Positions 11,659-21,835 of a stretch of 64,000 nt of DNA are shown here, piece by piece. The number at the start of each line of letters is the position of its first letter. Position 1 is the stretch's first letter. Location of the stretch: the NCBI GenBank assembly GCA_947034885.2, contig OX344749.2:4975501-5039500 (forward strand). Reading direction: 5' to 3'. Both the position numbers and the translations under genes were made by a program. Origin of the DNA: Thuidium tamariscinum. Its lineage: Eukaryota > Streptophyta > Bryopsida > Hypnales > Thuidiaceae. The notes under the pieces are model-generated. The model had not been told where the DNA came from, did no database searches, and was given only the letters and a program-made list of their open reading frames with translations.

Positions 11659-12999
11659 TGGAGCTTCGATCGAGTGACGTGCTTCAATTGAATGTTCAGT
11701 AGTCTGGGTTAGAACCGATCAGTAGAATCGAAAGGATCTTCCCACAATCAAATTCGATTCGATCCCAAGTTTAGGAACAGAGCATTAGTAAGAAACAAAA
11801 TCACAAATAGTTGCATAACAGTTCCCCATCGTAAGTGTGGAATATTCTGCAGTAGTAGTCATCTGAACACTTCATCTCTAGCAAACAGAAACCAATTTCT
11901 TAGAGACGTACCAATAAGCTATATTGTTCATGAAAGACACCCCCATTTGAAAAATGAGTCAATAACGTTGCATTGTTTTTGTAATCTGAGCAACGCAATT
12001 CATTGTAAAATTGTGACAGACTTGGCTTGGTGTGCGTGCAAGCTATTGCAAATGTAAGCGCCGACATTGGTATGTGAGAAATCGACGGGAAACAGTTCTT
12101 CAAATATCTTGAAGACCAAATTGTTTCTCGTCCAAAGTGAGTTTTCTCATTGTTGTCGAAAATGAAGTCTTGGCCAAGTTGCATTCTTGAAAAATCAGTC
12201 CAACTGTTCTGTAAGAATTGTAAACAAAGCGATCAGTTTCAAGCCAAAACCAGTTGGAAATACAGTAAAGCAGATTTTAATTTTCAACCCAAGACAATGA
12301 AAGCTATTTTGTCTGTTTGCATGCCATTTGCTTCAATCTTAACTGTATCAATCTTAACTACTTGCTTCGATATCTCAATCTTCACTTCCTTTATTACATA
12401 TGCTGGAGTGCGATGTTCGGGAGATTACTAAACAGCCCAAAAAATTCCAATATGCGTGACTTTCTTGTGCAATTTTGAAGTGAGGATAGACTACATTAAG
12501 AGATTTTCTTCACACCAGATTTCTTCCGTTGTTATTCAGTGACAGTGACAGTGAGTAGACTTCTTTTTGTAGGTCAGTTGCGTAAATAATTAGAGAAAAT
12601 TCGGACCCTGTCCAAAATTTTAAAAAAATCCTAGAACCATTTTAAAAAAATCTGAAATATTTCATTGTTGCCAATTCTGAATAGCCAAAGAATATTCTTG
12701 AAAATATTAAGAAAAAGTAATGCGTTTTCAAATGAATAGGAAAAATTAATCTAAAATTGGGAGTTTTAGAAAAGTAGGAGCAAAGTGCCAACATCCAAGG
12801 GGAAAAAAAAGCTATTGAATTGTCCTAATTTCAAAATTAGACTAATGTGGCAACAAAGTGCTAAATTTGACCTGCATGTACTAAAGACATTTACCCTATA
12901 CGACATTGAAGACATTAAGGTAGAACCACCTATTCCCAATCACTTAAGCACTTTTAGAATAGATCATGAGGAATATAAGGCTATGCAAATTTTTCCTAT
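11659..12999. other. 3' flank and intergenic DNA, no gene seen
   Basis: The first few hundred bases probably hold the pectin methylesterase 3' UTR. Frames of up to 94 codons occur (for example 12184-11900 on the - strand), but none has recognisable motifs or exon-like composition. Confidence 0.5.
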
Positions 13000-13332
13000 C
13001 ACTATAACAAAATATGGTCTGAAAAAACCGTAGTCATTTTTGACTACGGTTCTTTTTGCCACGTTTTTGTGCATGCGCACGTAGTGGATTTTTGCGGTTA
13101 TTTGCAATTTTTCACTGCAATTTTTGGAATTTTGGGGCGTGTAATATACCATTGGAAAGGTATTTTGAATACCTTTCCAATGGTATATTACACGCCCCAA
13201 AATTCCAAAAATTGCAGTGAAAAATTGCAAATAACCGCAAAAATCCACTACGCGCGCATGCACAAAAACGTGGCAAAAAGAACCGTAGTAAAAAATGACT
13301 ACGGTTTTTTCAGACCATGTTTTGTTATAGTG
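13000..13332. mobile_element. Near-perfect foldback CACTA-type MITE (333 bp hairpin)
   Basis: The whole element is one palindrome: arms of 165 nt with only three mismatches, around a 3-nt centre (TTG near 13165). The ends are CACTATAACAAAA (13000) and TTTTGTTATAGTG (to 13332). It is flanked by TAT at 12997-12999 and TAT at 13333-13335, the 3-bp target duplication typical of CACTA (CMC/EnSpm) elements. Each arm holds a second small hairpin, CCGTAGTCA paired with TGACTACGG around a T-rich loop in the left arm. Long frames on both strands here encode mirror copies of the same peptide because of the palindrome and are not genes. The arms' near identity suggests a young insertion. A transcript would fold into a long double-stranded RNA. 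Confidence 0.85.
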
Positions 13333-14588
13333 TATGTAGAAAGATAGGAAATATGGGGATTGCAAATTTTTCATAATTTTGTTCCCAAAACTCAAATTAC
13401 TAAGATTTTTGGAAGCCAAAAAGTGCTTTGAACTCATAGCCAATGTTTAGAGTCTTTTAATTTGGATCATAGCCAAGACTACTTTCCTACTTGATACTTC
13501 CCACATACTTTATAACACTTTGGGACATGTGTTGTGACCTTATTAGTCTCAACTTTGAAAATGGGAAAAAAGTATATTTGAAGCTTTGATTGGAAATCTC
13601 TTCTAACCTTGGTTGGAAATAACTGCATCCTATAAGTTGAAAATGGGTCTCTAATCGGGAATAGGTGATCTTAAAGATGACTTTAAATCAATCTATAAGA
13701 TGGAAAAAACAACCTAAATTAAATGCTTGAATGCATTTTCAATGAAAAGATTTATATATTCTTTCATTATGATATTATTGACTTTTCTAAAGAAGAGGAT
13801 GCTTCATCCTTTAACCTTGAAGTGCTCCGATGTTCAATTTTTGGGACGATGAACAAATTGAGAGTTGGTTTTCTTATTGGTTATTGCTTGGATGAAAGTA
13901 ATCCTAATTTTTAAAAGATTCTTTATGAAGTTGTTATCCTATCTAAGGGTTGGATTTGGTCTTACCAGAATTTATAATTTTCTAGAATTACAAATGTGGA
14001 AGTATGTCAAGTGTTTGACTTACGTTGACTCTAATTCAAAACCAAATTTGCAAAAATGAGGTCATAGATTTCAAGACTCAAAAAATCCAAAAAATCACCA
14101 AATCAAGAAAACCTCACATCAAACCCATTCCAAATTTTACTAAGAAAATAACAATATTGTTCTTGTAGTTAAATTTCAAAGGAATTTTTGAAATTTCCCT
14201 TTCAAAATTTATAAAAAAATATTGGTGAAAGGATTGGGGAATCTAACCATACAAATGGAATCTAAAACTCAAAATTTACATCTTTCCTTTCTATCATAAT
14301 CCCAAAACATTCTTCCAAATAGTACTTTATACTGACTTTTCCCAAATTGTCAATTCTGCACATGATTCTAGAAGCTCTTTAGTAATATATTTTGTCCATG
14401 TGAATTGTACCCATAAACGTAGTACTTATCAAATTTGAGGCCAACTTATCACATTTGATGATTTTCTAACTTAAGAATGCCACAATCACTATTTTGTCTC
14501 ATGGTGTGCTAAACTACAGTTTACATCTCTGTTGAAATTTCAACATTGAGTCTATTTTATCTGAATTCTCATTTTTTCCACTTTCACA
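13333..14588. other. AT-rich intergenic DNA, no gene seen
   Basis: Two short + strand frames (13723-13914 and 13865-14059) overlap and show no motif. No RNA gene or terminal repeat was recognised. Confidence 0.5.
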
Positions 14589-14788
14589 GGGATCTCATAT
14601 CACGTTCCCGGTGTGGATTCCCACTGAGTCTCACATTTCCCACTGAGCTTTAAAAGTTAACACCTATAAAAACTTTACTATTTACAGTAACTTTGGACAC
14701 ATGTCGCAACCACTCATACACAGGGAAATATGAGACTCACCGGGAATAAACCGGGAATTAACACCGGGAACCCAATATGAGACCCGTG
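14586..14788. mobile_element. Inverted-repeat MITE with long terminal repeats
   Basis: The left arm from about 14589 (GGGATCTCATATCACG, then TTCCCGGTGT and GAGTCTCACATTTCCC) is matched in inverted orientation by 14719-14785 (GGGAAATATGAGACTC, CACCGGGAA, ATATGAGACCC). The arms are some 55-65 bp, with a GGAATTAACACCGGG block more complex on the right. CAC and GTG extend the two ends, and TTT flanks both, which would fit a 3-bp duplication. There is no coding capacity. The superfamily was not determined. Confidence 0.6.
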
Positions 14789-15415
14789 TTTTTCCATAAA
14801 GCTTCACGGTGCTTTCAAATTCTCACAAAAAATCTGATGTTTCTGAAGTGGCATACCATTTCATCTCTAACAATTACATATATTTGGTTGTAAAATGGCA
14901 GGTAGCAGAGAAAGGCTGCAATTCTCAAACCGTCCCTTTCGCTATATGCTACAGGAACGTACTGCTTTTATTCTGCTTTTGCATAACAAAAGCTTGCTTT
15001 TACAAAACACCAGGTGGACTTCTCATTGCTGAACTAAGTTCTTTTAGAAGGTCAAGCGATAAACGAGACTATTGAAATGCGTATTCTGATCGCGACGATA
15101 ACGATATACAAAACGTACTGTACAGAATCAATAATATTACAGTTTCTATACAGAAGACTATTGCCAACTGATGCCATTCGGTTTTAGACCTCGTCTACAT
15201 GCAAACGTTCCACTACTTTGGTCCTCCCTTTTCAAAGATGATTCTTTGAAAATTAGGCTTCCCTACCCTCAAGTTTCCTGAAAGGCTTCTTCAAAACAAT
15301 GACGGTGGAAAGGATCGAATGGAATTCACACTCTCAAACCAAATCACTGTGTCTAACCAGACCATTGTGGTTGAACCTGTGACGGGCTAGACAGCACGGC
15401 AAAATAAAACCAACC
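14789..15415. other. 3' flank of the GNAT-BRCT gene
   Basis: An 88-codon + strand frame at 14809-15075 has no recognisable motif. The right half probably contains the 3' UTR of the - strand GNAT-BRCT gene, whose stop codon is at 15418-15416. Confidence 0.4.
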
Positions 15416-18400
15416 CTAATGGTCACTCGGAATTACTGAATCAAAATCTATCCTCTGCTTCACTATGGTTTGCATCAGCCACTCGCCTTTAAAAATCCTT
15501 AGTCCTGCTTTTGTTGCGACGTCGCCTTCCTCCTTGTCCTCGTCGCAAGTCAGAACAATAGTGCGTGATGGATCATTTTGTTGCAAAGCTTCATCCAAGC
15601 TAGAAAGAACCTGCAGACAGAGGTAGCTGAAGTTGAGATACACATCTCAAACAACGACAAGCTTCGGTAAAGTTTTGGATCAAGAAAAAACTTAAGACGA
15701 TGGAAAGATTCTCAGCAAGACAACCTACCTTCCCTCCTGCAACCTTCGTTAACTTGGTAACAATGTCTAAAGGAGGCTGCACATGTGGTGTTGGGTATAC
15801 GGAGAATCCAGCAAATAAGGAGCGCGGCTTTTGTTGTGCTGCTTGGATCGCACTTGCAAAACTGACTTTGTACTTGGATTCAAATTGCTTGTCTCTCAGG
15901 AGATACGCCTCTTCCTCTGATACAAGCACAAATCCACATGTGAGCGTGGTACAGTTGAGGCCCATCAACAACTTATTGATCAACATTTGATCAGTCATTG
16001 AAGAATGACTTGACCTCATTTTCAACCCTAAAATACTAGTAGTCAGGAAGTAAAACAGTGAAACGACGCTCACCAACAAAAGATTTATGCCTATTGCTTG
16101 CCTTCAGCCAGTCTGGAGTGACTACCCATGCCCTACACATATTGAACGGACAGACGTCAGATCTGAACTGGAAACAAGAAGACGGAAACAAATAAACAAA
16201 ACCCTGCTTCCAAGCATGAGGAATAGGTTACAACCAATTCAAGATATTAATCCTATTCATTTGACTTCAGCAGTATGATCCTAGCACTCAAAAATAGGTG
16301 GAGATGAACGTGAATCTTACCCCTTACAAAGAGCGGTGCAAAAATTTAGAGTTCTTCTCACTTCGTTTGCGATGACATGTGTGCATTCACCTCCATCCCC
16401 AGTTACTTTCCCTCCAAGCTTCTCCACCAACTGTGCAAACTAACAAGAGAACAACCTCATTTTCTATCCCTTGAGATCAAACATCAATAAACGTTACTGG
16501 GTGTCGCAAGTACAGGAAAGGCGAACGCTAGGTACCAAACAAAACGAAATCACGTGAGCAATTGAAACCACAATGATGTAACTGAATCTAAACCGAGAAT
16601 TACCAGCACATTTCAAGGGACCAACCTGGGCTAAAGCTTTTTTCTTCGGATCGTTAGGCATATTCATGAGGAACACAACTGGTGGGGTGGCCTTCGCAAA
16701 ATCTTTTACATAACCTGAAGCCAGTGGTGGATATTCTCCAACCTCAGGTACATGAACTAATCGAGTTGATAACCTCTTTCGGATTGTCGAGTCCTTCCCT
16801 TGTTTCTGCAACCTCAAATTCATGTGCTGTTCACCTAGACTAGAAGGTGAAAACGATTCATGCGCCATTGACTGCATGCAGTCCACAGCCTTAGCATCTC
16901 GAGTGTCTGAGCCAGTCTGTCTACTCAAAACTGCTACAAGATTGACAGTTCCAGCCTTCTGGGTACTTACAACCTGCTCAGAATTTGAAAGAGGTTTCGG
17001 TTCAGGCATTTGAATCTCTGGATTGGCAGCTCCAGCCTTCTGGGCAGGTGGAACAAGTTCGGAAAATGAAGAAGGCTCGGGCATTCCAAGCTCAGACGCT
17101 TGAAACACTGAATTGGCAGCCCCGGCCTTTTGCGGAGTTATAACCTGTTCAGAAATCGAAGCATAGTCGGGCAATTGAGGTTCAAATGTTTGAAGTACAG
17201 GATTGACAATAGGGGGACTGTCATGCCTTGGCCCCCTAACTGACTTTGTACCCGGAGTTTTCTCTGGAAGTGCTTCTGCTCGAGAGCGTTTTCGACGTGA
17301 TTTCAAAGAGTCAGCGGTTCCATCACACTCCATTCCAGAGACGTCTTTCCTAGCCAGCTCCTTATTCTCTTTACCAGGAACATATCCTGAAGAACAGGCA
17401 ACATGTTAAAATAGTCCACCAGTTGAAAACGATCTCACTCTTGTTTAAAACCACCCAGAAAATCTAAATCAAGAATTCTAAACTACAATACTTCGATATA
17501 TTATTTTTCATAGAAAAAAAGGCTGTACCTCTGACGGTGGATTGAGGTCCGCCAATCGCAGTTGCTACTTTGGGATTATCACATTGGGTTCTTCTCCAGG
17601 GTCGTTTTTTCACTGGAGCCATAACATCTTGAGCACTAACGTTTTGCACATTCCCCAGGGGCTCCCTAGATTCTACGTCAATATTGGATGGAATGTCAAT
17701 CGGGACTGATGGATTAACCTTCTCTTCACAAAGACTCTCAGTGCACGGTTTGACAGCAGGCTCTGAGTCCTCACGTGCTACCGTCGAGGCCAACTGACCT
17801 GGGAAAACAGGGGTTGGACTTTCGGAAACTTCTTTCTCAACTACATCATTTCTATCGATATCTGCAAATCTGAGAGTGCGGTTAGACTTTGCTGGAGAGG
17901 ACGTAGAGTCTGGAGTCAGGTCGGCCTTTACCAACAATTTAGTGCTAGATGTTCTCCCTCTCGAATTTACACCGCCGCGGATAGCACGGGAAGGTAAGGG
18001 CTCTGCTGATGCGGGACTCACGTCTGAAGAAAGGGGGGTCGTAAGAGGAATATTTTCAAAAGAATACGGATCCAAGACAGCGCTATGTGCAATTGGAGAC
18101 TGCTCAGCCCCTACGTGGGCTATCTTACGCCTGGCCTTCAACTCTTTCTCAATCGTGGGGGTAACATTCATTGGCCCAGGAGTTTGATGAGTGTTCCACC
18201 CGGCACTCATGGACGTCGTAGAGTTCAGATGGGACAAGTTACAAACCATCAGAGTTGAGTTTCCAGGAAGAGACATTGCCTTCCGGATTTCATTTTTCAA
18301 ACGCAACTTCTGCGGCTTACCCTGGGCATTAACTTCCGCAATTTTCAGAAAACCCTGCAGCATAGTTTAGGCGTCGTGAATATCCTCCCTATATACATGA

Positions 18401-20598
18401 TTTTCGTAGAAGATATATCAAATCTAGCTAGGACAGGACTACAGGTCAATCGTTCTGAAAAAAGTGGAGAACATTACGGCAGTTGAGATATGACGTACCT
18501 GTTTGTTCCAAAACTTTTCAGATTCTTGATCGCCCCAGCAGAACAAAGTCAGCACACCCACATCCGTCAGTCTCCTTGCTAACTCTCCAACTAGCAGCTT
18601 CCCTAAACCCTGCACAAGATGAGAAATAAGGAAATTACAGACGGAACGTGGTTCCTCACAGAACTTCAAAACAGTTGATTACCATCAAACTTGGTGATTA
18701 GGAACATTGAAATTTTAAAACTGTTAACGGTTGTGAAGACAGTGCTCACCTGACGCTGACATGATTGATCAATAGCAGCCAGCGGAATTTCGGCATATTG
18801 CGTACTAGTAGGCAGAATCTGATAAGTTATGGCCCCTACCACAATCTGCAACAAATTCAAAGTCAGAAATACAGAGTCATGTAGACAACCCCGTGGTACA
18901 ATACCTAATGAAGGCAGATTAATTTCAGAAGATGAACCCCGACAACAATCCTGAGAGATGAAGCGCACCTCAGAATCGGCGGGAGATTCACCAGGCTTCT
19001 TCAGCAACAAAGAACAGTATTTCCTGCAGAAAGGATGAGAGTTTAATAGGTTATTTTCAGAGCTGAAGTCTATCGGACCAGACGTAGATCGCATGCTGAC
19101 GAAACAAGGAAAGTGGTCAACACGAAACCGCAAACAGGTTCTACCCACCCATTCATCGTGCAGTTTCTAAGAAAATCAGATTCTTTGCCAGTATCAGCCG
19201 CAAAGCTCATGGCTGGTAGCTCCTGCTTGTAGAGCTGGGTCGTATTCTGGATTAAACATGAGATAAAATTAGACTTTGATTTCAATCTCCCGACAAAACG
19301 CCGATTCTGTAAGAAACTAAGATGTCGAATTACACTGAAAAGAAGAAAGCTAATGAAGTAGTGACTACAGTGAAATGTGTAGATAGATAAATGTCCCAGG
19401 GAGCATGAATCAACAGTAATACCTCGAGTAGCTCACAGTTAATCTTATCTAAGCTTTTGGGGTTAATTAAGTGGAACGAAATGTCCGAAGGCAGAGTTTG
19501 ACCTGCGATATGGCAACAGACACTTCATCAGAAGAGTATGACTTGCCGAAAGAACCTGATAACTATCTTCAAAAATATTGCTCATTAAACGTCGCAAGAT
19601 GATGATCCTAATACATCCCTCAGTAAGAATGCTCTCAAGGATTCCATCATGTCAACATAGAGGCAGAGAGAGAGGAGAGAAAAATATATCCTCACCAGCA
19701 GCACAAGGATTAGGCGTCTCAGGTGCATTAATCTTCGATTTATCAACTGCATTGCCCAAATGAAAACATTATGTAAATCTTATGAAGTGAATGTAGAGAG
19801 CTCATTTGTCAACTCCAACAATCCCGCACTGAATTCTTAATTGAGAACACACTGAAGATTAAAATGTGCTGAGACCATGCGATGTCTACGTTTCAAAAAT
19901 AAAATCAATCACGGCAAGTGGCAAAGAAAGAAGCTCTCTCATCAGAAGAATGATATCTAGGATCGTCCAGTACACGAGCACTACAAGACAGCAGTACTTG
20001 CTTCTAGATAAAGGTCAAAGAATAGATGTGCGCAGTTTTCCAAGCACATTGTTGAGCTAGGGATGAATAGAGATAAATACGTACCACTTATTTTGACCGA
20101 TGCAAACTGATTTACTTGCAATGAGAGCTTTTCGGCGGTAATCTCCTGATCGGCGTCACTAGGAAATTCTACTATACAGTTACCTGCACGGCCACAGATG
20201 GTATGACATCTCAGATTCACAAAACTTAGAACGTGAAGGATGACAAATTTTATGAAAATGCGGCAATTCAGCGAGTATTATGTTTCCCAATTTAAAACGA
20301 AAAATACTCCTACATAATTTTCTGACAATTGCTCCACTTCGAGATCGTCTCTACTAAGATGCAAGCCATAATCCCTCAACCGACGGTATAACCTATCCAT
20401 AATTTCCTTAAAAACCTTAAAGTAGCCTGTTGTCCATGCTGCTTAAACATCACAAATTCCTTGAAGCTCAACGCGACCCTTCATAGTTACTAATATAAGT
20501 TACTCTCCTAGGATCGCCATAAGCAAAAACTCACCTATAGAGAACGTTTCAGTGATGGGCACTGACTGAACCATCTTCCTTTTCCTAGGAGGCACCAT
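15416..20598 (-). CDS. GNAT-like domain + tandem BRCT protein (MDC1/PTIP-like), 14 exons, 933 aa
   Basis: A probable nuclear chromatin or DNA-damage protein. The exons on the - strand are 20598-20535, 20183-20085, 19746-19696, 19502-19423, 19246-19149, 19023-18969, 18845-18750, 18609-18499, 18354-17529, 17386-16626, 16439-16321, 16132-16074, 15916-15729 and 15610-15416. Every junction is GT-AG and in phase. Residues about 99-230 form a GNAT acetyltransferase-like fold: VVGAITYQILP, then the acetyl-CoA loop QRQGLGK (179-185), then LTLFCWGDQESEKFWNKQGF. Residues about 230-715 are low-complexity and Ser/Pro-rich, with basic patches PPRKRKM (N-terminus) and KSRRKRSR (about 522-529), likely nuclear signals, and three QKAG repeats at 579-639. 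The C-terminus holds two BRCT repeats: LEKLGG-like VEKLGGKVTG, THVIANEVRRT and AWVVTPDW (Trp795), then FAGFSVYPTPHVQPP, VAGGK and FKGEWLMQ (Trp913). The BRCT pair resembles MDC1 and PTIP. The start ATG has good context (AGGATGG) and no earlier in-frame ATG is near. Acetyltransferase activity is unproven. Confidence 0.9.
16938..17183 (-). repeat. Three in-frame coding repeats of about 27-30 residues (QKAG repeats)
   Basis: Within exon 10 of the GNAT-BRCT gene, three successive units share the pattern E-x-V-x-x-x-QKAG-x-x-N: EQVITPQKAGAAN, ELVPPAQKAGAAN and EQVVSTQKAGTVN. The QKAG cores begin at residues 579, 609 and 636. The units are separated by MPEP-rich linkers. They probably arose by tandem duplication in the disordered linker. 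Their function is unknown. Confidence 0.75.
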
Positions 20599-21558
20599 CC
20601 TGAGCAACCCTGAAGAGGAACTTGCCGCTGCTGGATAACTGTGAGGCCAAAGCTGGTAAGGCTAAGAGGCGTCCCCTGATCTCTCACACTTCACTCAGTG
20701 TACAGAGATGGAGAGTCACTGGACAGCAAGCTGCAGGACACGAACCCAGAAACCCAAAACCTGAATACAACTTCGATAACACCCGACCCTAAAGTCTATC
20801 AACCCTGCAGAGTGCCAGAGTCCTTATGGCAAGATCAGACCCAGGAGAGGAAATAGCAATAAGCTTACTCTAACCACAATTCATAAGCCACGAAGGTGCC
20901 CAAACAAACGAGAAGAAATCCCTGAAGCCACACTACAATGGAAGCGCATAACTTGGAGAGAGAAGAACATCAACATATACTAAAGCCCTGTTGCAAATCT
21001 CAATGCCGCAGATCTCATCTACCACTCAAGCAAAGATTACGAAAGGAGCAACAAGCACTTGGCACTCGACAACCACAATCAAAATGAACTTCAAGGATCG
21101 ACAGGACCCAGCTCCTTCAAACAAACTCGTCCACTCGACCAGCTTCAGAAACACGTTACTGAGGCGACACCTATAAAATTCTTTGTAATTCAGCACCAAA
21201 ACCAAGAAACTAAAAAACAGGACACCTAAAAATGGCAGCTCATTGAATTGTGCGGTAAGAAAATCCTATGACTACAGTACCTCAGGAATTGAGATCGCAA
21301 TGTATGGTAATGGTTTTGTGGGTATAAAATTCGTGAGGGTGAATACTTCTTGGAGAAGCCAGCGTAGGCGGTGCCATCACCATTCAAATGCGATGGTGCC
21401 CAGGCTGCCGCATCATCGTGGATGGCGCCAAATTTGAATTCGACAATGGGATCCCAAGGCCGGCTCCCACCTGGAAGCCACGGCCATAGAGTGGCCGCGG
21501 CAGAAACGGCGCTGTGCCACGTGTTCACTGAAGTTTGGCGCGAGTTTCTAAGTAGAAC
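20599..21558 (-). promoter_or_regulatory. 5' flank of the GNAT-BRCT gene, with a GC-rich patch
   Basis: This stretch lies upstream of the start codon at 20598. The nearest few hundred bases likely hold the 5' UTR and promoter. At about 21360-21545 there is a distinctly GC-rich patch (CAAGGCCGGCTCCCACC, GTGGCCGCGGCAG), with short inverted blocks around GCGATGGTGCC and GATGGCGCC. It contains no supported gene. It abuts the family G MITE that starts at 21561. Confidence 0.35.
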
Positions 21559-21835
21559 TAAGGTAGGTACTCCCAAAAGCGCCATGTTCCTAAAAGCGCC
21601 ATCTACAGTACATATACATTTCCAAAATCAGTCATGTTCAAAGACTCTAGATGGCGCTTTCAGAAACAGACTTTGATTGTTAATAACTTTTGCATACGGT
21701 ATCCAAATCCTGCATTCTTTGGTGTGTTGGAACATGCTTTCACTTGCCAATAAGACTACATAAAAATTTGAACTAATTAATAGCAAGAACTAGGCTCAGT
21801 ATGAATAAGTGGCGCTTTTGGGTGTACCTACTTTA
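21559..21835 (+). mobile_element. MITE family G, copy 2 (273 bp, TA-flanked)
   Basis: The body is 21561-21833, exactly the length of the copy at 6263-6535, with TA on both sides. The ends are AGGTAGGTACTCCCAAAAG and GCGCTTTTGGGTGTACCTACTT. The interior AACTTTTGCATACGGTATCC and the segment GATGGCGCTTTCAGAAACAG match copy 1 closely. It has no coding capacity. Confidence 0.75.

Noticed and set aside
12964..13443. 159-codon - strand frame and a 92-codon + strand frame over the same DNA
   Set aside because: Both run through the 333-bp palindrome and encode the same peptide in mirror image. This is a by-product of the foldback element, not a gene.
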